From contig JAUXIU010000042.1 in the NCBI GenBank assembly GCA_030620895.1, forward strand, positions 1 to 8,082: a stretch of DNA of 8,082 nt, in the 5' to 3' direction. The stretch comes from Deltaproteobacteria bacterium. GTDB taxonomy: Bacteria > Desulfobacterota > GWC2-55-46 > S146-70 > JAUXIU01. The notes beneath the pieces are model-generated. The model saw only the letters and a program-made list of their open reading frames with translations, did not search any database and was not told where the DNA came from. Both the position numbers and the translations under genes were made by a program. Of this stretch, positions 1 through 5,646 are shown piece after piece; positions within the stretch are counted from its first letter, which is position 1, and the number at the start of each line of letters is the position of its first letter.

Positions 1-15
1 AGGGGAGATAAAGAA

Positions 16-49
16 GCTAAAAAACTAATCCAGGTGGTAGCTTTTTAGC
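16..49. repeat. Inverted repeat (hairpin) near left edge
   Basis: A 12-nt arm at 16-27 (GCTAAAAAACTA) pairs with 38-49 (TAGCTTTTTAGC) at 11 of 12 positions around a 10-nt loop. It uses the same GCTAAAAAGC words as the octamer array at 145-176, so it probably belongs to that repeat family. It lies downstream of thiD and could fold at the end of the thiD transcript. The T-rich stretches are inside the stem rather than after it, so I do not call it an intrinsic terminator. Confidence 0.7.
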
Positions 50-55
50 AAATAT

Positions 56-135
56 GAATTATGAATCAGGAATAATGAATTAGGTGTCCGTCAAAAAGAA
101 AGAATCCATAATTCCTAATTCTTAACTCCTAATTC
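56..135. repeat. Inverted heptad-repeat element A, downstream of thiD
   Basis: The left arm has four consecutive 7-nt units on the plus strand (56-62 GAATTAT, 63-69 GAATCAG, 70-76 GAATAAT, 77-83 GAATTAG). The right arm has four units on the minus strand (135-129 GAATTAG, 128-122 GAGTTAA, 121-115 GAATTAG, 114-108 GAATTAT). Arms 56-84 and 107-135 are complementary at 22 of 29 positions around a 22-nt unrelated core. The design is the same as the elements at 2453-2548 and 5647-5727. It recalls the heptanucleotide short tandem repeats (STRRs) described in cyanobacteria; any relation is inference. Confidence 0.8.
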
Positions 136-144
136 CTGTTACTT

Positions 145-176
145 AAAAAGCTAAGAAGCTAAAAAGCTAAAAAGCT
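145..176. repeat. Octamer tandem array (AAAAAGCT)x4
   Basis: There are four head-to-tail 8-nt units: 145-152 AAAAAGCT, 153-160 AAGAAGCT, 161-168 AAAAAGCT and 169-176 AAAAAGCT. One base differs in the whole array. On the minus strand the last unit supplies part of the thiD stop codon (TAG at 177-175). The 3' end of thiD therefore coincides with the start of the array. Related words occur at 16-49. Confidence 0.85.
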
Positions 177-912
177 AACTCCTATCCCCATTTTCCTTTA
201 TAAGTTTAGTAACAAAATCCTTTGCCTTTCCGGTGGCTTTTTCAACACTGATTCCTTTTGCCAGGCATGCTGCCAGGGCTGCCGAGAAGACGCAGCCGGT
301 GCCGTGGAACTCCCTCGCTATCCTTTCTGAGACGTAGCGCCTTATATCCTTCCCGTTATAAAGTATATCAACAGCCTTTTCTTTAAGGTGCCCACCCTTT
401 ATTAACACATACTCCAACCCCATATCTTTAATCTTTATAGCTGCCTCTTCCATATCTTCTTCAGTTACTATCTTTAGACCGGTAAGGGCGGATGCCTCAT
501 CTATATTCGGGGTTACAATCAGCACCTGTGAAAAAAGCTCCTTTAGCTTCGGTATCCCCCCCTTCTCAAGCAAAGGGAAACCACTACTGGACATAAGAAT
601 AGGGTCTAATACGATATTCTTTAAATCCAACTCTTTGAATATGCTTATAAGCTCTATTATTGTATCCTTCTTTGCAAGCATGCCTACTTTAACAGCATGA
701 ATCTCGCTTGTATGCATCAGAGCTTCTATCTGTCTTCTTATAAATATGGCTGGTATTGGTAAAACCTCCCTTACACATTTCTGATCCTGGGCAGTAAGTG
801 CTGTTACAACAGATAGTCCTTTGAGATGAAAAGCTGAGAATGTCCTTAAGTCCGCCTGGATACCGGCACCGCCAGATGGGTCTGAGCCGGCTATTGTTAG
901 TGCAGTCTTCAT
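175..912 (-). CDS. thiD: ThiD, hydroxymethylpyrimidine / phosphomethylpyrimidine kinase
   Basis: Cytosolic ribokinase-fold enzyme that phosphorylates HMP and then HMP-P to HMP-PP, the pyrimidine half of thiamine. I start it at ATG 912, giving 245 aa. This start overlaps the stop of the preceding gene (ATGA, 912-909) and gives the family N-terminus MKTALTIAGS; an open extension to 978 has no such support. Visible motifs are AGSDPSGGAGIQAD (residues 8-21), VGML (76-79), LDPILMSSSG (102-111), TPN (134-136), KGGH (172-175) and the catalytic anion-hole loop HGTGC (203-207, Cys207). No Shine-Dalgarno lies before the start, so translation is probably coupled to the DUF445 gene. The protein ends about 15-20 residues earlier than typical ThiD (about 260-270 aa) and lacks the usual Gly-rich tail; its stop codon lies in an octamer repeat. 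The core is intact, so I expect activity. No TPP riboswitch is visible upstream. Confidence 0.93.
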   Translation of the reverse strand: MKTALTIAGSDPSGGAGIQADLRTFSAFHLKGLSVVTALTAQDQKCVREVLPIPAIFIRRQIEALMHTSEIHAVKVGMLAKKDTIIELISIFKELDLKNIVLDPILMSSSGFPLLEKGGIPKLKELFSQVLIVTPNIDEASALTGLKIVTEEDMEEAAIKIKDMGLEYVLIKGGHLKEKAVDILYNGKDIRRYVSERIAREFHGTGCVFSAALAACLAKGISVEKATGKAKDFVTKLIKENGDRS

Positions 913-1511
913 CGGAGAAGATAAAAAAGACCGACCTGAAATAGTCCTATTATGAAACCCATTACGCCACCGATCCATTCTATGTGTCGCAGTTCCTTGG
1001 CCATGAAATCTGTTAGCAGTGCTTCGAAGTTCTTGAGGTCTAGATTGTCTATTTTTGAGGTAAGTATACTATCGATATCTATGCTGTTCTTAAATTTATT
1101 TACTATAGTGCCCTTTTTTTTATTCAGCTGTTTTAGTAGTTCTTTGGTTATAAAGTATCTTATATGGTTAATGAGGCTTTCAGATACAAGGCCTATTATA
1201 GGTATATTTTTTATCTTGTCAGTCTTAAACCGATGTTCTACAACTTCTTCTACCGATTTTTCTATCTCTGCTTCAAAATCTATCCCTTCAAGTGCTGAGG
1301 CTAAATCTGTGGCAGACAACAGTTGTCTTTCAATAGCAGTTGTAATCCCTCTGGTTATCTCTTTTCTCCTTTTCGGTATAACCCCTTGAAATTTATAGCC
1401 TAGTATTCTAATAGGTTTATGGGGTCTGAAGAGCATCTTGATGGCTACATAATTCGTAAGCCAGCCGATGGCAGCACCGATGATTGGCGGTAAAAAAATC
1501 CTATAATACAT
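909..1511 (-). CDS. DUF445 family membrane protein
   Basis: A 200-aa protein of the DUF445 family (PF04286, YheB/YjiN-like), whose biochemical role is not established. The N-terminus holds the family motif GAAIGWLTNYVAIKMLFRP (12-30) within a membrane segment (about 5-24), followed by the conserved GVIPKRR (43-49). The middle (50-175) is charged and probably soluble or helical. The C-terminus carries ELRHIEWIGGVMGFIIGLFQ (173-192), the second family signature and a second membrane segment (about 179-198). This short two-span form is common in anaerobes; Bacillus YheB is nearly twice as long. ATG 1511 has no recognisable Shine-Dalgarno. The gene is preceded by a 323-nt gap, so it probably begins a new unit with thiD, which it overlaps by 4 nt. 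A thiamine-related role is not implied. Confidence 0.85.
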   Translation of the reverse strand: MYYRIFLPPIIGAAIGWLTNYVAIKMLFRPHKPIRILGYKFQGVIPKRRKEITRGITTAIERQLLSATDLASALEGIDFEAEIEKSVEEVVEHRFKTDKIKNIPIIGLVSESLINHIRYFITKELLKQLNKKKGTIVNKFKNSIDIDSILTSKIDNLDLKNFEALLTDFMAKELRHIEWIGGVMGFIIGLFQVGLFYLLR

Positions 1512-1569
1512 AAAGAAGGTTGTTGGTGAAAAACCAGTGTAGTATGTTTTGGGAGAAGAAAAAAATGTT

Positions 1570-1604
1570 GATTACACGGATTACAATCAGATTACACTGA
1601 TTAG
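1570..1604. repeat. GATTACA-type tandem repeat
   Basis: Four degenerate units read in one direction: 1570-1578 GATTACACG, 1579-1589 GATTACAATCA, 1590-1598 GATTACACT and 1599-1604 GATTAG. The period is 9-11 nt, unlike the strict 7-nt and 8-nt arrays elsewhere in the window. It lies upstream of DUF445 within the long gap. No inverted partner is visible. Confidence 0.7.
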
Positions 1605-1641
1605 AAAAAATTTAGAAATTAAGGGATTAAATATCTGCTTG

Positions 1642-1739
1642 CCCCGTTAAATATAAGAAAAAAACTAAACATCGCTTGATACAACAATTATATGTATTTA
1701 GCAAGAACATAAAAAAGTAAAGGTTGTTATTTAACGGGG
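1642..1739. repeat. 98-bp element with perfect 12-bp terminal inverted repeats
   Basis: CCCCGTTAAATA (1642-1653) is the exact reverse complement of TATTTAACGGGG (1728-1739). Between them lies an AT-rich core with a smaller nested palindrome: CTTG (1675-1678) pairs with CAAG (1702-1705), and ATACA (1679-1683) with TGTAT (1693-1697). The ends resemble terminal inverted repeats of a miniature non-coding transposon (MITE). The flanks share only TG, so no clear target duplication supports that. A structured RNA or a regulatory palindrome is equally possible. There is no coding capacity inside. Confidence 0.5.
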
Positions 1740-1834
1740 TGAATAATCTTTTAAAAAAACCGGTGCAATCAATAATTTATAATGGAATCGAGGTGCAGAT
1801 TAAACCAGATGGAAATGGTTGTCCATTCCGTTTT

Positions 1835-2107
1835 CTAGAAACTCTTTTTATCCAGCTCTTCCTGACAGTACTTTTTATAAAGAATATCCCATTCTTTGCT
1901 TCCTTCAGGGATATATTTTTTAAGTGACCTTATCTTTCTTCTGGCAGTTTCGTCTGCATTATCTCCGACCTTCAGATAATTTGTGATGGTCAGTTTGATT
2001 TCCTGGAGCACTTTATTGTCGTCTGCAAAATCTACCAGATCATCTTTCCATATTCCATCTGATATCATGTGTGCTATGTGTGATATGCGATCTTCGGAAA
2101 GTCTCAT
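1835..2107 (-). CDS. DUF507 family protein, second copy
   Basis: A 90-aa soluble protein of the DUF507 family (PF04368), function unknown. It begins with the family hallmark MRLS and ends with the conserved block PEGSKEWDILYKKYCQEE (67-84). It is predicted mostly helical and highly charged, with no signal peptide or membrane segment. ATG 2107 overlaps the TGA of the preceding paralogue (ATGA, 2107-2104). A weak purine-rich GAGAGAG stretch sits 8 nt upstream. Tandem DUF507 pairs are typical of Nitrospirota and Desulfobacterota relatives, so the arrangement is ancestral rather than a fresh duplication. The two copies are strongly diverged outside the N-terminus, which suggests distinct roles or a heteromer (inference). 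Confidence 0.88.
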   Translation of the reverse strand: MRLSEDRISHIAHMISDGIWKDDLVDFADDNKVLQEIKLTITNYLKVGDNADETARRKIRSLKKYIPEGSKEWDILYKKYCQEELDKKSF

Positions 2108-2385
2108 AGTACGATCTCTCTCTCCCTAGCAAGCTTTGACTTTATGAGATTAAACATCTTTCTATAGTCCATACGTCCGTCATCAATCTCCTTAGCGTGT
2201 GTCTTCATTATGTCTTCAACCTCTCTATTAAGTTCATCCTCAGCCCGGAGATCCTGTATAAATAATTCTACAATCCTGTTCAGAACAGTAGCCTCATCGG
2301 TCTTAAAGATTAATAAATCTTTCCCTTTGAGGGTATTGAAGATTATATCTGATATTTTCTCAACCTGTTCCCTTGAAAGCCTCAT
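2104..2385 (-). CDS. DUF507 family protein, first copy
   Basis: A 93-aa protein of the DUF507 family (PF04368), function unknown. It starts MRLSREQVEKI and carries the family's RKMFNLIKSKLARERE-type C-terminal block (74-89, after MDY). It is charged, helical and predicted cytosolic. The start at ATG 2385 is fixed by the MRLS hallmark, which its neighbour shares. There is no Shine-Dalgarno: the 8 nt before the ATG read TCCACCCA. A TATATT -10-like box ends only 7 nt upstream, so the message may be leaderless. Its stop overlaps the start of the second DUF507 gene, so the two are likely coupled. The preceding hisG is separated by a repeat element. Confidence 0.88.
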   Translation of the reverse strand: MRLSREQVEKISDIIFNTLKGKDLLIFKTDEATVLNRIVELFIQDLRAEDELNREVEDIMKTHAKEIDDGRMDYRKMFNLIKSKLAREREIVL

Positions 2386-2392
2386 TGGGTGG

Positions 2393-2422
2393 AATATAAC
2401 ATAAAAATAATCTTCTTTTCAA
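2393..2422 (-). promoter_or_regulatory. Candidate sigma70-type promoter for the DUF507 pair
   Basis: On the minus strand TTGAAA (2422-2417, 5 of 6 to consensus) and TATATT (2398-2393, 5 of 6) are separated by 18 nt. Initiation 7 nt after the -10 would fall at about 2386, one base before the DUF507 ATG. This suggests a leaderless transcript and matches the lack of a Shine-Dalgarno. The region is AT-rich, so a chance match is possible. Confidence 0.4.
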
Positions 2423-2452
2423 TAAATTGATGGTTTTGCTGTTTTTTTGAAC

Positions 2453-2548
2453 GATACACGATCCACGAATCCCGATACACGATTATAAGGAAAAATAGGG
2501 AATATTCAAGGGGGGGTGTCGTGGTTCGTGATTTGTGAATCGTGAATC
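2453..2548. repeat. Inverted heptad-repeat element B, overlapping the hisG stop
   Basis: Left arm, plus strand, 7-nt units: 2453-2459 GATACAC, 2460-2466 GATCCAC, 2467-2473 GAATCCC, 2474-2480 GATACAC, 2481-2487 GATTATA. Right arm, minus strand: 2548-2542 GATTCAC, 2541-2535 GATTCAC, 2534-2528 AAATCAC, 2527-2521 GAACCAC, 2520-2514 GACACCC. Arms 2453-2482 and 2519-2548 are complementary at 24 of 30 positions around a 36-nt core that includes a run of seven G (2510-2516). The hisG TGA (2549-2547) overlaps the first right-arm unit. There is no T-run after the stem, so it is not a classic terminator. Confidence 0.8.
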
Positions 2549-3203
2549 AAATCACCTGCCTAAGTTTTTCTATGACTTCTCTAATACGCTCCGGCTTTGT
2601 CTTCAGGGATGCTCTATTGCAGATCAGCTTTGACGTGACCTTCAATATCTCTTCCACCTCTATGAGCCCATTCTTTTTTAGCGTCTCTCCTGTAGCCACG
2701 AGGTCGACTATTCTATCAGATAGGCCGAGTAGTGGTGCGGCTTCAATGGAACCATAGAGTTTTATTGTTTCTACCTGTATTCCCTTACGTAGAAAGTATT
2801 TAAGTGTTATATTAGGATATTTTGTGGCAACCCGTATTTGTGTCCAGTGGGTGGGGTTATCAATTAATCCGAGTTCCTTTGGTTCTGCAACAACCATCCT
2901 GCAGAAACCGATTCCGAGGTCTAATGGTTCGTAAATATCCTTTTCCTGTTCTAAAAGTACATCTTTTCCTGCTATACCTATATCAGCGGCACCGTACTCT
3001 ACAAAAGTAGGTAAATCCTGTGGTCTTATGACCATAAACCTGATATTTTCTTTTTTGTTTTCAAAGATGAGTTTTCTGCTGCTTGTAATTGCATTTGAGC
3101 AGTCAATGCCTATTTTTTTCAGTAATGATACTGCTTCTTTTAGAACCCGTCCCTTTGGCAATGCGATGGCTAGAAGGTTATGGTTTGTTCCTGTCTTCCT
3201 CAA
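2547..3203 (-). CDS. hisG: HisG, ATP phosphoribosyltransferase (short form)
   Basis: Catalyses the first step of histidine biosynthesis, joining ATP and PRPP to give phosphoribosyl-ATP in the cytosol. At 218 aa it is the short form, which lacks the C-terminal ACT-like regulatory domain of the roughly 300-aa form. Short HisG normally works as a hetero-octamer with HisZ, a HisRS paralogue, which should lie elsewhere in the genome. Motifs are LAIALPKGRV (11-20), VEYGAADIGIAGKDVL (68-83), LGIGFCRMVVA (96-106), RVATKYPN (124-131) and the PRPP-binding loop DLVATGETLKKNGL (167-180). I chose the TTG at 3203 because AAGGA lies 8 nt upstream and the family N-terminus follows; no ATG fits. It lies 82 nt after murA without an obvious promoter. 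Its stop overlaps heptad element B, but the C-terminus looks complete. No His-rich leader peptide is visible. Confidence 0.94.
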   Translation of the reverse strand: MRKTGTNHNLLAIALPKGRVLKEAVSLLKKIGIDCSNAITSSRKLIFENKKENIRFMVIRPQDLPTFVEYGAADIGIAGKDVLLEQEKDIYEPLDLGIGFCRMVVAEPKELGLIDNPTHWTQIRVATKYPNITLKYFLRKGIQVETIKLYGSIEAAPLLGLSDRIVDLVATGETLKKNGLIEVEEILKVTSKLICNRASLKTKPERIREVIEKLRQVI

Positions 3204-3211
3204 TTTTTTAA

Positions 3212-3216
3212 TCCTT
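3212..3216 (-). promoter_or_regulatory. Shine-Dalgarno of hisG, selecting a TTG start
   Basis: AAGGA on the minus strand (3216-3212) sits 8 nt before TTG 3203. This supports the non-ATG start. The TAA that closes the frame continuing past the murA stop directly follows this site. Confidence 0.7.
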
Positions 3217-3285
3217 GAAGGGCTGTTTTTTTAGTGGCGCTAGTTGTATCTTTAAACGATCTATGTTTATCACTTGCTGATTTCT

Positions 3286-4539
3286 TCATTTCCTTACTCT
3301 TTTTATCTTTGCACCAACCCCCGCCAGTTTTTCTTCTATACTTTCATAACCCCTGTCAAGGTGATATACCCTTGAGATTTCGGTCTCACCCTCTCCTACT
3401 AAAGCAGCGATGAGTAATGATGCACTTGCTCTAAGGTCTGTTGCCATAACGGGGGCACCACTTAAGAATGGCATACCTTTCACGATAGCTGTCCTACCAT
3501 CTACCTGAATATTTGCACCCATCCTCTTGAGTTCACTTACATGCATGAACCTGTTTTCAAATATCGTTTCCGTAAATACACTTAAGCCGCTTGAGATACA
3601 CATCATGGACATCATCTGTGCCTGTAAGTCAGTCGGAAAGCCGGGATAGGGGGATGTTTTTATGTCCACACTTCTTGTTGGATTATTACCTATACCGCGA
3701 GTATTATTTCTCTCTATAATTATTTCAGCACCCACCTCTTTTAGTTTAATGCTCAAGGCTTCCAAAAGATCAATCGGGCAATTTTTTAAGAGTAAATTAC
3801 CCCTGGTTGCGGCAGATGCTATCATATATGTACCCGCTTCTATTCGATCCGGCATAACGGCATATTCAATGGGTTTTAGTTTTCTGACACCTTCTATCCT
3901 GATCTTTTCAGTACCTGCACCACTTATACAACCGCCCATCTTGTTTAATGCTGTTGCGAGTTCTAACACTTCAGGTTCCTTGGCTGCATTTTCTATGACT
4001 GTTATTCCGTCTGCAAGACATGCAGCCATCATGAGATTTTCGGTTCCTGTAACTGTCGGTACATCAAAGTATATATCTGCTCCTTTGAGCTTTTCTGCGG
4101 AAACCTCCACATAGCCATGTTCTATCTTTATTTTAGCCCCCATTCTTTCGAGGCCCATAAGGTGAAGATTTATAGGCCGAGCACCAATAGCGCATCCACC
4201 GGGCAGGGATACCCTCGCCCTTTTGAAATGGGTGACTAGAGGGCCTAATATAAGTACAGAGGCCCTCATTGTCTTAACCAGTTCATAGGGTGCTTCAGGC
4301 GTTTTTATGTCAGAGACATTGATTTTAACAGATCTATTGCTATCATCTATGTGGCAGCCGAGATGCTCCAGGAGCCTCTTAAATGTATCTATGTCTTTCA
4401 AATTGGGTATGTTGGTTATAGTACTGCAACCATCATTTAAAAGTGCTGCTGCCATAAGAGGAAGCGCTGAGTTTTTTGCTCCGCTTATAGCAATTTCACC
4501 AATCAGCCGGTTGCCACCTTCTATCACTATTTTATCCAT
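3286..4539 (-). CDS. murA: MurA, UDP-N-acetylglucosamine 1-carboxyvinyltransferase
   Basis: Transfers enolpyruvate from PEP to UDP-GlcNAc, the first committed step of peptidoglycan synthesis, in the cytosol. The length of 417 aa matches the family (E. coli 419). The EPSP-synthase-like fold is visible with GAKNSALP (20-27, Lys22 and Asn23), Arg92, the catalytic loop LPGGCAIGARP (112-122, Cys116, the residue attacked by fosfomycin), PDRIEAGTYM in the middle, PGFPTDLQAQ with the catalytic Asp near residue 305, and a C-terminal DLRASASL...YHLDRGYE block with the conserved Arg. The Cys at 116 predicts fosfomycin sensitivity of the enzyme (established for the family). ATG 4539 lies 8 nt after the prfA stop with no Shine-Dalgarno, so translation probably depends on prfA. 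No second murA copy is in the window. Confidence 0.97.
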   Translation of the reverse strand: MDKIVIEGGNRLIGEIAISGAKNSALPLMAAALLNDGCSTITNIPNLKDIDTFKRLLEHLGCHIDDSNRSVKINVSDIKTPEAPYELVKTMRASVLILGPLVTHFKRARVSLPGGCAIGARPINLHLMGLERMGAKIKIEHGYVEVSAEKLKGADIYFDVPTVTGTENLMMAACLADGITVIENAAKEPEVLELATALNKMGGCISGAGTEKIRIEGVRKLKPIEYAVMPDRIEAGTYMIASAATRGNLLLKNCPIDLLEALSIKLKEVGAEIIIERNNTRGIGNNPTRSVDIKTSPYPGFPTDLQAQMMSMMCISSGLSVFTETIFENRFMHVSELKRMGANIQVDGRTAIVKGMPFLSGAPVMATDLRASASLLIAALVGEGETEISRVYHLDRGYESIEEKLAGVGAKIKRVRK

Positions 4540-4547
4540 GATTATTG

Positions 4548-5630
4548 TTATGACATAGCTGCCATATTCTTGGAATTTTTAAGTGCCTCTGTTTGGAAAT
4601 GGGTTGTAAGGTTGTCTATGATATCTTCCAGATCTCCATCTACAACCAGGTCAAGTTTATGAAGTGTAAGACCTATTCTATGATCAGTAACCCTATTTTG
4701 TGGAAAGTTGTATGTTCTTATTTTTTCACTTCGGTCGCCGGTTCCTACCTGTGTCTTTCTGTCCAGGGCTATCCTTGACTTTTGTTCTTGTTGTTTTATG
4801 TCTAGGAGCCTTGCTCTGAGGATCTTTAATGCCTTTAATTTGTTTTTATGTTGACTCTTTTCGTCCTGGCAGCTTACTGCTAGTCCTGTTGGAATATGTG
4901 TTATTCTTACGGCGGTTTCAAGTTTGTTCACACTCTGTCCACCATGTCCGCCAGCCCTGAATGTATCTATCCGCAATTCATCATCCTTTATATCTACTTC
5001 AACTTCTTCCGCTTCTGGGAGTACTGCAACGGTTGAGGTCGATGTATGTATCCTGCCACCTGCTTCTGTTTCTGGAACACGCTGCACCCTATGGACGCCG
5101 CTTTCATATTTCAACTTGCTATATGCCCCTTTGCCTTCGACTAGGGCTATAACCTCCTTGAGTCCGCTTAATCCTGTTTGATTTATAGTCAGTATTTCTA
5201 TCTTCCAGTTATGAGATTCTGCAAAACGGCTGTACATCCTGAACAACTCTGCTGCAAACAGCGCCGCCTCATCTCCACCGGCGCCTGCCCTTATCTCCAG
5301 AATTATATTTTTTTCGTCATTTGGATCTTTGGGTAAAAGCAAAACCTTGAGCTTGTTTTCCATGGATGATTTCTTGTCCTGTAATAGCGAGAGTTCTTCT
5401 CTGGCCAATTCCCTGAATTCCTCATCTTCTGCCTCAAGCAGTTCTTTATTATCTTTTATTTCGACATTAATCTTCTTAAGTTGTCTATAGACCTCTACAA
5501 TCTCTTTTAAGGAGGAGTGCTCTTTTGCATACTTCTGATAGTTTTCTTGATTCGCAATCACATTTGGATCACTTAATAGGTTGCTGAGTTCATTAAATCT
5601 GGTTTCTATGCCTTCTAGTCGTTTAAACAT
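4548..5630 (-). CDS. prfA: Peptide chain release factor 1 (RF1)
   Basis: Terminates translation at UAA and UAG. The length of 360 aa equals E. coli RF1. The stop-codon-reading PxT motif appears as PET (186-188) within [18 protein letters not shown], which excludes RF2 (SPF). The hydrolysis motif GGQ is at 230-232 ([11 protein letters not shown]), followed by RITHIPTG and [11 protein letters not shown] (254-264). The N-terminal helical domain (1-100) is typical. ATG 5630 gives the usual MF-KLE-like start, but no Shine-Dalgarno precedes it: the upstream bases are TTTTTTCGATAAT and then heptad element C. Translation initiation may therefore be weak or unusual. It is followed 8 nt later by murA. 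The methyltransferase gene prmC, which modifies the GGQ glutamine and often follows prfA, is not here. Confidence 0.97.
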   Translation of the reverse strand: MFKRLEGIETRFNELSNLLSDPNVIANQENYQKYAKEHSSLKEIVEVYRQLKKINVEIKDNKELLEAEDEEFRELAREELSLLQDKKSSMENKLKVLLLPKDPNDEKNIILEIRAGAGGDEAALFAAELFRMYSRFAESHNWKIEILTINQTGLSGLKEVIALVEGKGAYSKLKYESGVHRVQRVPETEAGGRIHTSTSTVAVLPEAEEVEVDIKDDELRIDTFRAGGHGGQSVNKLETAVRITHIPTGLAVSCQDEKSQHKNKLKALKILRARLLDIKQQEQKSRIALDRKTQVGTGDRSEKIRTYNFPQNRVTDHRIGLTLHKLDLVVDGDLEDIIDNLTTHFQTEALKNSKNMAAMS

Positions 5631-5646
5631 ATTATCGAAAAAACAT

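Larger units (their letters stand above)
1512..1834. other. 323-nt non-coding gap between DUF507 and DUF445 genes
   Basis: This is the longest gene-free stretch. From right to left it holds a unique segment (1740-1834) with a weak hairpin (ATGGA 1809-1813, TCCAT 1822-1826), a 98-bp inverted-repeat element (1642-1739), an AT-rich stretch and a GATTACA-type tandem repeat (1570-1604). A perfect TATAAT occurs on the minus strand at 1692-1687, but no acceptable -35 lies 16-18 nt upstream, so I do not call a promoter. A plus-strand reading frame from 1724 runs antisense into the DUF507 gene and looks spurious. No TPP-riboswitch hallmark such as CTGAGA is seen on the minus strand. Confidence 0.6.

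Noticed and set aside
56..135. CRISPR array
   Set aside because: Repeats are 7 nt, contiguous and inverted, with no spacers and no cas genes.
913..978. N-terminal extension of ThiD to an upstream start at 978
   Set aside because: The extra 22 residues overlap the DUF445 membrane segment and are not family-like; the ATGA overlap at 912 explains the start.
952..1389. Plus-strand open frame of 145 codons
   Set aside because: It lies opposite the conserved DUF445 gene and is Ser/Leu-rich as expected for an antisense shadow.
1675..1705. Rho-independent terminator after the DUF507 genes (hairpin followed on the minus strand by a T-rich run near 1663-1657)
   Set aside because: The stem is short, AT-rich and bulged, and the T-run is 11 nt or more away, so it does not fit a classic terminator.
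1512..1834. TPP riboswitch upstream of the DUF445-thiD pair
   Set aside because: No CTGAGA or other conserved THI-box block is present on the minus strand.
1724..1927. Plus-strand reading frame of 67 codons across the DUF507-DUF445 gap
   Set aside because: Its second half is antisense to the DUF507 gene, it begins inside the inverted-repeat arm, has no ribosome-binding site and shows no recognised family.
2510..2516. Run of seven G as a phase-variation tract
   Set aside because: It lies in the core of an intergenic repeat element, outside any coding frame and not within a recognisable promoter.
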